Source: Hedera helix (Eukaryota > Streptophyta > Magnoliopsida > Apiales > Araliaceae). Taken from it: a stretch of DNA of 64,000 nucleotides. Numbering within the stretch: position 1 is the first letter of the stretch; every line of letters begins with the position of its first letter. Where the stretch lies: positions 54,099,702 to 54,163,701 of the forward strand of contig OX359264.1 in NCBI GenBank assembly GCA_947179155.2, given 5' to 3'. The translations under genes were made by a program, and so were the position numbers. The notes below the pieces were generated by a model, which saw nothing but the letters and a program-made list of their open reading frames with translations, was not told the DNA's origin and searched no databases. Below are positions 23,554-35,260 of the stretch, piece after piece.

Positions 23554-24229
23554 AACTAATGGGAAAAAAAGAAGAAGAAAAGATAAACGTTCAGCCTTTT
23601 AGCTAGCTACATGCTATTGTACGTACGTACGTACGTTCAGACAAGTCATTTCATGAACAATTGTTACACAACAAAATAGATCAATCAGCATCAATTCTAA
23701 GCCATTACTTGATTGTATGGGGAAAAAAAAAGTCAAACAAGAGGTACATAAATATATATATATGCATTTCTTAGAACAAAGGGTATATAAATGGTTGGCG
23801 TGGCTTTCTATATGGATCAGTTGTATTGGATAGAGCTAAGCTAGGCTACGGAGAGCGACTTATCATGCAGAAATTAATTAATTTCCTCTTGGGCATGTTA
23901 ACTAATATATATATAATAAAAAAATCATTATTATTATGGAATATTCCACTAAAGAGTCAACCGGGTGTGCCCTTTTGCATGGTTATTTACCACCGGTGAA
24001 TTAATGTTTCATATCGTATTAATATTTCTACTTGACACTTGACATATACACCAATATTTGATTATCAATTGTCTTGACATTGAGTTATTGTTTAGGATAT
24101 TAATTGGAAGAATTAGTTCTGTTTCATTAATCACAGTTGAGGATTCTGGCCAACCTGCATTCTGATGATAAGGGGTACCTTATAAAGGGAATCACTAAAT
24201 ATTTTTATAAAATTGACATGTATGTAAAA

Positions 24230-24231
<2 letters not shown>

Positions 24232-24282
<51 letters not shown>
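24232..24282. repeat. (AT)n microsatellite
   Basis: About 25 perfect AT dinucleotides lie in the intergenic space 330 bp beyond the RBOH stop codon. Such tracts are polymorphic and may be miscounted in an assembly. Confidence 0.95.
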
Positions 24283-24611
24283 CGTTCTCTTGCGTCCATT
24301 ATTTGTGTCTCCTGATATCCTTGTGTGTACTAGTATAATTAGGACTGACATACAAATGGAGGATTAAAATTAATATAAAGGTCATTGGCATAGAACTGGA
24401 TTAAAGCATAAAAAATGAGAAATTTACATGTAGGGTTAAGCTAATTAACCCAATACCTAAAGCTTCATAGAAAACTAAATCAAAATTGCCCTTTAATTCT
24501 GTCTCTGTGTGTGTGTGTGTGGATATATTTTTTAATTACATATGTTACACAAAAAGAAAACACTGGAAATTCTATGTGATTTACAAAAGTATTGGATGTT
24601 AGGCTGCTAGT

Positions 24612-27525
24612 TTAGAAATTTTCCTTGTGGAATTCAAAGCGAGTTGTGGATTCTAGGCTAAATTCTTGGCAAAGCTCTAGGAGTGGTTTGGTAAGTGTAG
24701 CACTTCCACAGTAGAAGACACCTGCAAAATCACCTCCTGTTAGATAATTACATATAATAATAAAAAATAAAAAACAGAATCCTAAACTCTCGCAAATGAC
24801 AAATTATATTAATACTTAAGTTTATGGGTTCATACTTCAAATAATACCAATATGTTTACCTATCCGAGAAGCGTTATGGACATGTGCCAAATCGGAGAAC
24901 ACCTTTCTCCAGTTAGGTCTTGCAAAGTGTGTTCTTATCTGTTGTGCTTTTGTGTTAGAAAAAAAAAGCTAAAAAAGTAAGGTAATTGAAAAGTAAAGAA
25001 GATTACGAGTCCTTAGTAAATACCTTACTGTCTGAAACGACATCGACACCATTCTTAGCATGTTGCAAAGACTGCACCATGGCTATAAGTGCAGATCTTG
25101 CATCTCCTTCTTCATACACACTAGTTAAGTAGCTATGCATTTCTATTACATTCTGAAATATTCCAAAACCCATTAATTAGAAAGGGAAAAAAATAAAATT
25201 AAATAGAGAAACTGTGAATAATTGAAGCTGAATATTGTATCGCTCATAATCGAATTTGGGTACCATGAAGTTCAAAATTTTGGTCAAGGATCTATATATC
25301 TAGGCTTAATTATAGGAAAATGTTGTATTAGTTAGAGTACAGAAGTTGCATACGATCTTTATCCTTTGCTATACACCAATGCAACTGCAAGTACTTCCGC
25401 ATGTGTTATATGGATAGAACATTTTCCTATAAGACTTGCCAGATCCTTGACTAAATTTTTGAACTTCATGCATAGAGCCCGGATCCCTCAAAACCTACAG
25501 TGATGTCATGTTCTGCAATGTCATCCATTACGCCTTTGAACCATTCGAAGGAGCCTTGTTCCCTTGTCACCCAATAGAAGTACGCTCGTTCTGGTACTTT
25601 CAGATCCTGGTCGTCGCCATTTTTCTGCAATAGTTATTTAGAATCCTCTTAAGCTCCCATATGCTATTGTTTACGCATTAATGTTGTATTTGGATTGCAA
25701 GTATTAGAGGGGAAATGAAATGGCACATTCTTGTGCAATAAAGAAAATGCGTTTGGTTGTTTTATAAAAATAGAATGAACCATTCCTACTCCTATTAAAT
25801 TGTTGATTTACATTTTTAGGGGTTGTGGAATAACTCATTTCATTCACTTCTTCATTTCATTTTCTTCTCTATTTTATTCTTACATTAATTCTATTTCTTC
25901 AATACAAACTTAACACAAATGTTGAATGCCAAATACAAAATGCGAATAGAATAAATTATTAGAATTATCGTTTTATTAACTTACCAAATCATCGTAAGAT
26001 GGCATAATATTGTTCAAAAGATCTTTTAAGATGCTAATGAATGGAGTTGCTCCTATGCCTAGTCCGATGAGTAGAAGGATATCGTACTTCTTGTAATCCT
26101 GAGCCGGTGCACCATAAGCTCCTTTGATGAGAATTCTTGGGAAACTGCCTCAAAGGAGAAGAACATTAGATATGATACTCGAGGAAATTTAATTATAAAC
26201 TAAAATGCAAAACTCTTTCTTGTGTTTATGTCCGTGTGAAGTTTTGTTTTTGAGTTTGGCTAATTAACAAATCTCTCCTTCAAAGCACAATTATTAGTGT
26301 AAAAGATATAATTAGCAGTGCAAAACTGACCCAAAAGATATAATTTTGCACTATTAATTGTACTACGAGGTAGCATTTGTTATATTGTAAAGCCATGTAC
26401 CATATATCTACAAAGCGAATATATTGGTCCGGATTATAATCCTTGTAAAGAAACAAGGCCTTAGGGTATAACTTTTTATTTTAGTTAAATTTATACCTTA
26501 GTTCTGGGACTTCTGGCTGATCATGAATTTGCTGATCATGAATTGATCTTGACTTTAAATTTGATACTGACTTTGCATATGATGAGACTGAGTTTTTGCT
26601 TGCTGAGCGTAAATTTGATCTAGTTTCCAATCTGACTAGATTTCCTCTTCTTGGTTTTGCATCTTGGACCTCACAGACCTGAAACTTTCTTGCTTTAGAA
26701 TGTAGAAAAAGAAGTGATTAAATATTCAAAGGAAAAAAATTTGTAAAATGGATCTGTAGACTCATAAGACAAGATACAAATTTCACATAATTAATTTGCA
26801 TGAATAACTTGAAACTATAAATTAATTATATGTCATCAAATTTACTGATGACTTTTCAATCTGTGATAGAAGTTGCCCCTTGGCCCTTGGCATGGACGCC
26901 ATGGAACTACAAGTAAGGCAACTGGCTCAAGCATATTCTAGTAATATAATGAGTATCTCGTTAATTACCTTCTCAAATCTTTGTCTAAGTTCAGTAGTCC
27001 AGTCTCCCAAAGTACGAATGTGGACACTCAAGTAGTCATCGCCTGGTGCGGACGTGATGGAGAAAGGATGCCTGTTTTGTTCATTAATCGAGTTACTAAC
27101 CAAAAATCATAGAAAAAGTATAAGCACAGAATAATTAAATTCTATATCAAACACTATATTTATCTACACTATTAAAAAGTAAGGCATGCCATTAAAATTC
27201 GTGTCATGTCCTACTTTTTAATGGTACAGATAGACGTAGTGTTTGATTATTGTGTATTTAGACTTGTCCAAAATCATATTACTTGAAAGGGACCTGGTTG
27301 GACTAAGGTGCTGTTTGTTTGTGTCTTAATGGCTCTTAATGGACAACCTCTTAATCGCTAAGAGGAACAAAGTTGTTTGTTTTTATTTTTGTTACATCTG
27401 AATGCCTCTAAATGTTTGAGATACAAAATCAAATCTAAACTATTAAGAGGGACATCTTAATGAACTTGGACAAAAATATCCTCTTCAATATTAACAAATT
27501 TCTTTTATATCCAACACTCAAACCC

Positions 27526-27575
<50 letters not shown>

Positions 27576-27811
27576 ATAATAATTATTATTATTATTAATT
27601 ATAATTATTATTAGTATAATTATTATTATAATAATTATTATTTTTATTAATATTAATATTAATATTATAATTATAATTATTATTATCATAATTTTTATTA
27701 TAATAATAATTATTATTTTTATTATTATTATTATTATTAGTACTATTATTAATATAATAATAATTATTATTATAATAATAATTATGATTAATTATAATTA
27801 TTATTAGTATA

Positions 27812-27844
<33 letters not shown>

Positions 27845-30627
27845 ATGTTCAACTGTTCATAGGGTTAAAATGGTAAAATACTGTTATTCAGACATCTGAA
27901 AAAATTGATTATCAAACAATATTTTTTCATTCAGATATAATTCTATTCAGATACTCTATATTATTCAGATGTCTAAATTATTCAGATCTTAATAGAGAAT
28001 TTTATCAAACACCACCTAAGCTCCCCTCCATTAAACAGTCTGGCATATTTCTTAGTAGCAATAATATTACTCTTATGTTACGTTTAAATTAAAAGAATGA
28101 AATTGATTAAAGAATAAAATAGAAAAGGGAATAAGTAGAATGACATTCCATTTCTAGCTCGAATGAGTTATTCCATATATATTCTCACTTAAGAAATAAA
28201 ATTCACAAATTTAAAATAATTCATTCTATTTCAATAGAACAACTAAACACAATTTTTTTTTTATTCCATAAGAATAAGTCATTTCACTCTTAACTTCATT
28301 ATATTCTTGTAATCCAAACGTAGCAATAGCATTAATGATATAATAATTTTAGTCCCAAATAATTTCGTCCTGTTACCGTCACTACATGCATATTTTAAAA
28401 AAATACTTGAAAAGTGTAATGGATCCGGGATGCATATCCTCTCGGTTACACTTTTAACACAATTTACTTAACACGACAATTAGATTTAGTGACAATAAAC
28501 TATTCTCGTTGCTAATAGTTGTGTTGCTTGTCGTAAAACTAATATTTTATGACTAGATATAGATTAAAAAAATTAGATTAAAAGAGTAATGGAACATCCC
28601 AATCCACTTGAATGACAATATATGTTATCGTATGAATTTTGATAGTTATTTTACCATTCAAAATTTGATATATCTGGACACTTGACGAAAAGGTACATCC
28701 CACTCTTGTACTTGAATGGTGGAGGCTTGCTCATGTACAGTGCTAACACGTTTCCAGTGTATATAATTGCCTGCATTGTCCAAAAAATAATCTAAGTTAA
28801 TTGGTCTTATTCCCATGGATTAATTACAGAGAAAGTGAAGGAGATGTTGCTGATAAGAACCTTGACGATGTCAACTTCATAATTGAGATCACGAAGGACA
28901 AGAATTCTTTCGCTGGCATAGCAGAGTATAGGAATCGAGATATACATCCACGTCTGCGTAGAAAATTTATCATTTCAGTGTCACATTTATTTAGCGGTTG
29001 AGTTGTTGATTGAAACTTCATGATTGGGAAATAATTAGGTTCAACAAATGATTGGGACTTTGGAATTAGATATTGAACTCTAGAATAAAATGTTATGTTT
29101 TGCAACTGATCAATATCAAGTTTCGGAATTAGACCTGAAAATACATTTATAATTCAATGGAATTGAATTGAGTTGCTAAACATATGTAGTTAGATGAATT
29201 TGGATTCAATAAAGTTGGCACCTGGGCATCATTTTCAAGTTTAGATGAAAAACTTATATTTTTATGACAAGACTTAATAACTGAAAAAATCATTGAAATC
29301 TTATTAAGTAATCAAAAAAAATAAAATATTCAGACTATATCTGTTCAAAAACTATTTAACTTTCAAAAATTATCAAAAATAACCAAAATTTACCCAATCA
29401 TATAAACACGTCGGCTCTTATGATCAAATTTTGGTCATTTTTGAAAGTTCAGTGGTATTTAATGTAATAAAAATAATTTGTATATTTAATAATTTGACAA
29501 GAGTTTAATGGTTTTTCTAATCATCAAGCCTTTATAGCAAAAGGTACTATATAAACGCGACACTATGCTATAAACTGCACTATAAACTTATCAAAATACG
29601 TGAATTGATAACATACCGTCTTTTCTTTGCCAATGATTAGTAAGGTACCATGAATGAAGAAGAGGGCATAGACAACAGCCAGCAAATGATGAGCATACCA
29701 GAAGGCATTAAACCCCGCCAGATTATGAAATATCCATGGCAATTTAACAACATTCCTCCTGAATGAATGTGTGGCTAAAGTGAAGGAGAAAGCCATCGTT
29801 AATATCATCAAAATGCCAGTTCTTCCCGGAATTGTCAATATAATGTCCAAATATGATGGCTGCTGGTAATTAAACGAACTTCCAAGAATGCTCATGAATT
29901 TTTGTTCCGGACATGTTGATATTCTAACAAAATTGCAACTTAAATGAAACGCTGTATGAGTAAAAGCCCCGATTGCAATTGCTAGAGCGATAATTTTGTG
30001 AAAATTAATGTTGTCGTCGAAAGGGATGAAGGATCCGAGGTAAGTTTCTCGGAGTTTTGTAAGAGTTCTTCTGCAGACAGGAAAGAGAATGAGAGCCATA
30101 TTGAACTTGAGAGTCTCGGCGGCGCCTTTGGCAATGCAGACACAATAGCCGCAGATTTGGAAGGTTGGTTTTGCCCTGTATTCTTTGAACTTCCAAATGA
30201 AGAGGATATAGTTCATGAATAACCACCATGCGAGAACCCATATTTTTCTCCAATTTTCGTTTATTTTTTCTGTTGTTAAAGTTATGTATTTGCCAAATGT
30301 GCTTCTATATTGTTTAGGGATCATGGTTTTTGCGAGTGATTCTGTTTTTTTAGTTGTAGGACCGTCTTTGGAGGTCACCATCCCTTTTAGTAGAGCTTCA
30401 AGTTGCCAAATCTGTTTCAAAATTGTTAAGTATAAGATGAAATGAAGAAATTGTTGAAATAATGTATTTGTGTGAAACTCGAGTTTTAGAAGTGGATAGG
30501 AATAAAGTCAATTTTTTTTTTCCCAGAGAGCCAGTACATAATAATACTATAAGATCATGAATAATTTTTTGATCAAGAAAATGAATCGTTTCAAACACAA
30601 TATAATATTTTTTTAATACATTGTTAC

Positions 30628-30666
<39 letters not shown>

Positions 30667-32242
30667 AATAATATTTTTGCATACATTTTTACCTCTATAT
30701 ATCCCTTATGGTCAGGGTCGAGTTCTTCCATGATTGCAGCTGCATAAGTACCAGCATGGTCCTTAAAATTTCCGAGCTTGTTTGCCGAAGCACTCATTAC
30801 TAAAACCTTTTCCATGACTATGATCAGAAATTTCATCTGTGATAACTAATGGTCTGTTTAATTGTGAGTTTTAATTAAGGCTGGGAAGAGAAATTAAGAC
30901 CAATTTTCCCTTTCTTTTTCCCAAATTAAAACTCACAAACAGACTCTAAGGAAAGAACTAAAATACTAAGAACGAGCACAAGATTTACTATCTCACCTCT
31001 TTAACCTCTTTCTCTGATAGTTTCCCATCTCCATTCTTGTCGCACCTGGAAAAAATTACCATATGTAGGCACACATTTAGGCTATACTTGGAACTTGGAA
31101 AGAACGACGAGGGAAAAGGAAAGAAAAATGAAATGAAATCTTAAAAATCATAAGAACTTTCTCAAAGTGAGTGCATTACATTTCTAAAATTACCCCGAGC
31201 AAATATATATTTAATAATATTTTATAATTATTTTAACAACACTTTATATTTTCTGACAATATTATTTTTGCTCATCATCTAAAAGGGTGTATCATAATTA
31301 GAGTTTTGTAAATCAAGAGGATTTAATCCTTTTACATTCAAAATTTGCTGGCCTATTTTATTTTATTTTATCTTTGAGTTTTCCGAGTTGCTTACATATC
31401 AAAGAAAATATGAAGCCTTGTTTCGCTGTCTTGAAGTGCAATGTCTTCCCAAAACACTTTCAGTTGTTCCATGTCTATTCCATTTTCCGTATCAATCTCC
31501 CTACGCCTTGCCAATGCATCAAACAACTCCCCTGCAAATTCTCTGCTGTCTCCCATACCTTTTTCACAACAGAATAAATAAACAAAAATATAAGTAAAAT
31601 ACTGGCATCATCAGCTTCAACATGCTTTATCAATGAAATTTTATTTTGTCGATAAAAAAAATATAAAATAAAAAAAGTTTCTGCATGCTTTGAATATATA
31701 CACGTATCATAACAAAAAGTTAGAAAATAATTAATTAAGCCAACAAATTGACAAAATTAAGAAAAAAAATTTGTCGTGATATATATATTTATATTTATAT
31801 TTATACCAACACAAATTCCAAATTTATCTCTAGAGAGCCACCCATCCACAGCCATTTGATTGAAACGTTTTTCCACAGCTTTCCATCCAACCCCTTCTTT
31901 ACCAATATTCTTCTTATCAAGAAAGCGTAAGCTATTAAGGCCTCTAAGTGCACCAGATTGTTGTCGTCCGAACCTAGGACCGCCGCCAACAACCTTAGTA
32001 GCCGCCCCATTAATCCGCTTAGACCCTTTAAAATTGCTTCCAATTCTATTGAAAGTGTTTTTACTCCCACTTTTTGGCAATGGCGGCATCGGTGGATTTT
32101 GCGGCGGTGGTGGGATATTATTATCATTAATATTATGATTACTATTGAACGGATTTGGCTCCTCTCCTTTGTCGATGGCAACGCTCTCTAGTGTCCATTG
32201 TCTCAGTGATTCCCAATTATGTGGCTCTGAATTGTCTTCCAT
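24612..32242 (-). CDS. RBOH: Respiratory burst oxidase (plant NADPH oxidase, RBOH), 14 exons, 884 aa
   Basis: Exons (5' to 3'): 32242-31807, 31558-31396, 31045-30997, 30806-30693, 30411-29617, 28953-28861, 28770-28655, 27071-26969, 26678-26497, 26144-25985, 25624-25499, 25152-25024, 24938-24860, 24721-24612. All borders are GT-AG and phases agree, giving 2655 nt with no stop. The enzyme passes electrons from cytosolic NADPH through FAD and two haems to extracellular O2, making superoxide at the plasma membrane. Domains: proline-rich N-terminus (43-56); RBOH N-terminal domain; EF-hand 1 (DKNGDGKLSEKE, ~202-213) and a weaker EF-hand 2 (DPDHKGYIE, ~246-254); ferric-reductase membrane region with haem-type His (392, 406, 410, 495/496, 508); FAD motif HPFSITSAP (590-598); NADPH motifs GLGIGATPF (~711), YFYWVTREQGSFEW and VFYCGS; C-terminal RFEFHKENF. 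ATPFISILKDLL and synteny suggest the RBOHH/RBOHJ (pollen) group, but the paralogue is not certain. Confidence 0.94.
25684..25938. mobile_element. ~255-bp MITE in the RBOH intron before exon 11
   Basis: The left end TTGTATTTGGATTGCAAG is an imperfect inverted match to the right end CCAAATACAA. The element fills most of the 360-bp intron 25625-25984. Its interior matches, in inverted orientation, the element at 28077-28324 (shared GGAATAACTCATT and TCTATTTTATTCTT stretches), so both belong to one family. Confidence 0.6.
27308..28015. mobile_element. hAT-like MITE carrying a large (TTA)n expansion, in an RBOH intron
   Basis: The left end GTGCTGTTTGTTTG and the right end CAAACACCAC are inverted repeats of the type seen in plant hAT MITEs. 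CTAAG directly flanks both ends (27303-27307 and 28016-28020) as a candidate target duplication; it is shorter than the usual 8 bp for hAT, so the class is tentative. The right half contains repeated CAGATNT-type motifs. The interior has been swollen by a ~318-bp TTA/ATT tract. The element lies in the 1583-bp intron between exons 7 and 8. Confidence 0.6.
27526..27843. repeat. Imperfect (TTA)n/(ATA)n low-complexity tract
   Basis: About 318 bp consist only of A and T apart from a few single C or G residues. The tract starts with ~16 perfect TTA units and then alternates between TTA and ATA phases, giving many self-complementary blocks. It lies inside the MITE at 27308-28015. Confidence 0.9.
28077..28324. 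mobile_element. ~248-bp MITE in the same RBOH intron, related to 25684-25938
   Basis: The ends GTTACGTTTAAATTAAAAGAAT and (reverse complement of the right end) GCTACGTTTGGATTACAAG are imperfect terminal inverted repeats of about 20 bp. Inner sequence matches the other copy in the opposite orientation. It sits 61 bp to the right of the hAT-like MITE. No clear target duplication was found. Confidence 0.6.
30628..30667. repeat. Compound (CT)n(AT)n microsatellite in RBOH intron 4
   Basis: About ten CT units pass directly into about ten AT units. On the sense (minus) strand this gives (AT)n(AG)n just downstream of the exon 4 donor at 30692. Confidence 0.9.
30852..30943. mobile_element. ~92-bp miniature inverted-repeat element in RBOH intron 3
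   Basis: GTCTGTTTAATTGTGAGTTT at the left is matched in inverted form by AAACTCACAAACAGAC at the right, with a 4-base indel. The short loop between the arms gives an almost complete hairpin. Flanks CTAATG and CTAAGG are similar and may be a decayed target duplication. Confidence 0.6.
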
Positions 32243-34067
32243 TGTTTGATGCCAAAAAAAAAAAAAAACAAATCTTCTTCTTAAATGTTGGTTTCGTCCA
32301 TAATAATTTGTTCTATACTAATTGGCTTGAAGATTGCAGGGCTTTGATGAGAGAAAGAAAGAAGATAGGATATTGTTGCAGGAGGTAGGATGCATGGTGG
32401 GGGTGCAAGAAAGAATTAATGAGAGGGAGGAAAAATCGGTCAAAAAGCTAGCTAGCCAAGAGTGTGGAGGAATTAGGAGGATAATAATTCTAGGCAATGT
32501 TGGTTTAGTTAGTTGTCCTAAAATAGAAAGAAAGCATTGGGAGTTTTTTTTCCAATAAAAATGGATAATATATCTATATTGGTACGTAGCATCTGCATGC
32601 ATGCATGATTTCTAGACTACGTACTACCGAAGGTTTTAGTGAAAATATATAGAAACGCTAAGTAAATTATAAACGTTAAGACAGGTTAGTCTCAACTGTC
32701 ATGTTCGATTTTTCTTAATCGGTTTTTGTTAATGTGTAAGTTTGTATTTCAATTAATCCTTATTATAATTATGATGCTTTCTCTTTTTCATTCTTGTAAT
32801 GTTTTAATTTTTTTTCTTTCATATTGTGAGCCTAGTGCGTTGCTTTTGTGATATTTTCACTTAAACTCTGCGATTAGTGATATTGGAATCGAGAGATTAT
32901 TGATAATAATTATAGAATTCATTTGTTTCTATGTATCCCTCAATAATGGAAACGTACGTACGAAAGAGTAAATAATAAAAGTTGATTATAGCATTAGTGA
33001 ACAATACATGTCAAAGAGTAATTAAGAATTTGAGATTTCACAATTAGAGTTACATCGTCAAATTTTCGTTTAAAAGAATTTCTTTTATAAAATTTCGCAA
33101 TATTTTTAAATGTATCATAAAATTTTTATTATCAAGTCATCATTATTAATACGGAGAAAATAAAGTTTCACAATACATAAAAAAAAATATAACTTGCAAC
33201 CTAGTGGTTATAAAATCTCACTCATAACTATCATGCTAATTATAGAGACATAATTAACATGCTATTATTACTTGAACTAACCTTGACATTGCATAGAACT
33301 CTCTTCTTCTGATTCATTTTATTTCATTTTAAGTAATATCAAGAAGAAAGTTTTTTTCAATTCTTATATAAAGAAAAGATTTAAATTGTTACAATAAAAT
33401 CTTTAATCTCTTATAGAGGTTTTTGAGTTATGAAATCGTAAAAGGTAAAAGGTTGATAGAAAAAGATAAATAGAAAATGAATCAGCTTCCCCTTTATTAC
33501 ATGTTTTATTTATAAGCATTGTTAAGCTAATAAGAAAATCTTATAAAAAATAATTTATAAAGTGATATTTTAAAATTAAATTAGTTAATATAATAGTATA
33601 TATCATAATACACTGTACATGTGTGAATCCGGTTATTATAATTAATTAATTCCTTTACAAACTTTTCTACCCAACATTCTCATTTTCTTGTAGATATTAC
33701 AGCCATACACATCATTCTAGGTTTGTTTCTAGTACTCATGACTCTCAAGTCGCAAAGCACTATTGTTTATTTATTTTTCCCAAATATATATTTAATAGTA
33801 AAAAATTATATTTAACGATAATAATATTTATTATAAATAATTATGTCTTGAGTATTATCTCTAAAAGTAATGTGTCGTTACATATATTTTAAAAAAAAAT
33901 TGTAAAAAATATAATGAAAGAATTCTAATAACTAAAATGGGATCTCTCTATTACACACTTTTGATGCAATGTATTTAACCTCAAAAATAATATTTTTAAC
34001 GACCGAATCATAATTATAACTAACGGCAATGAATGTATTGTCACTATATTTAATTTTTCGTCAAACA
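32243..34067. other. Intergenic region upstream of RBOH
   Basis: This 1.8-kb AT-rich stretch holds the RBOH promoter on the minus strand. A 16-base A run lies 10-25 bp upstream of the start codon. I cannot fix a TATA box with confidence. No other gene or clear repeat is seen; the right edge is set by the outer solo LTR. Confidence 0.55.
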
Positions 34068-35260
34068 TGTAAGACTCCGAATTTTATGAAATATAAAATT
34101 TAATTTTTTCTTCATATATATGTTCATGAAACAGTAAGTGATTAAATTGATAAAATTAAAAGTTAAGGATGTTAAATTATATTACGTCGGACAATATTTG
34201 TTTGGTCGGGGAATATTCGTACGACGGCGCCGTACGAACCAATCATTGGTAGACTTCACAACGAATAATTGTCGGATATAGAAAATAACATAAATAATTT
34301 TTAAATGGTCAATGGTACTATCACTTTTAATTGTTAAAATATCTTATGGTAAAAGAATAGTAATATACGGTATTACAAGTAACATACGATATTGCATAAT
34401 AGCACACGGTATTGCACAGTAGCACACGACATTGCACAGTGTTTCCTATTATTAAACTGATAAAGTGGTTATCGTATAATATTTGACTTTATTGTCACAT
34501 GCATAATAATTCATATTATTAAATTGATAATTGTCATAGTAGCATATGCACAGTAATTCACATTATTGAATCAATAATTGTCATGACACAGTAACGTATT
34601 CTTTCTTTTACATACTTTCTGCATTATTGTTATCTCTATTATGGTGTTATTTAAACAGTTGTATTTCATTAATTAATTGACTTGATATCTAACTCAGAGA
34701 GCCAACTACACTGTATTTATAATAATTAGTCATAATAATGAATAAGTGTGAATTATTGTTAAATAATTGAATTGATAAAGTTATTTGTTTATAATATAAA
34801 GTTAGGTGATATAAAATGAATGGTATAGATTAAAGATAATATAGAATTTGAAATGGATGGTGTAGATTAAAAGATAATTTTTAAATGAATGGTTTAGATT
34901 AAGAAAATCTTAAAAGATGAAATGAATTGTATAGATTAAAGATAATATAGAATTTGAAATTGATGGTGTAGATTAAAAGATGATCTTTAAATGAATGGTT
35001 TAGATTAAAGAAATCTTAAAAGATGAAATGAATAGTATGGATTAAATATTATCTTGAAATGACGGTTTGGATTAAATTAGAAAATCTTGGTTATGATAAG
35101 ATTTTTAGCTATAAATAGAGGTCTTAACTTAAGAATTTTTCATAAACTTCCTTACTTGTTCTTTCTTTCACTCTCTAAATACTTCTTGTGTAAGTTCTGT
35201 CTAAGTGTGTTTAAGTCATCTTGAGTATTTGTGAAGATTTATAAGTGTACGTGTACTGTT

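Larger units (their letters stand above)
22795..24611. other. Intergenic region between the 3' ends of WOX3 and RBOH
   Basis: The two genes converge here. Right after the WOX3 stop are AGCTAGCTAGC repeats and CT repeats. No gene is visible. The region includes a foldback MITE-like element (23331-23553) and a 51-bp (AT)n tract (24232-24282). CGTACGTACGTACGT at 23621-23635 is a small self-complementary repeat. Confidence 0.7.

Noticed and set aside
31860..32138. Plus-strand open frame opposite RBOH exon 1
   Set aside because: It is the antisense shadow of the RBOH first exon, where proline codons read as glycine-rich on the other strand.
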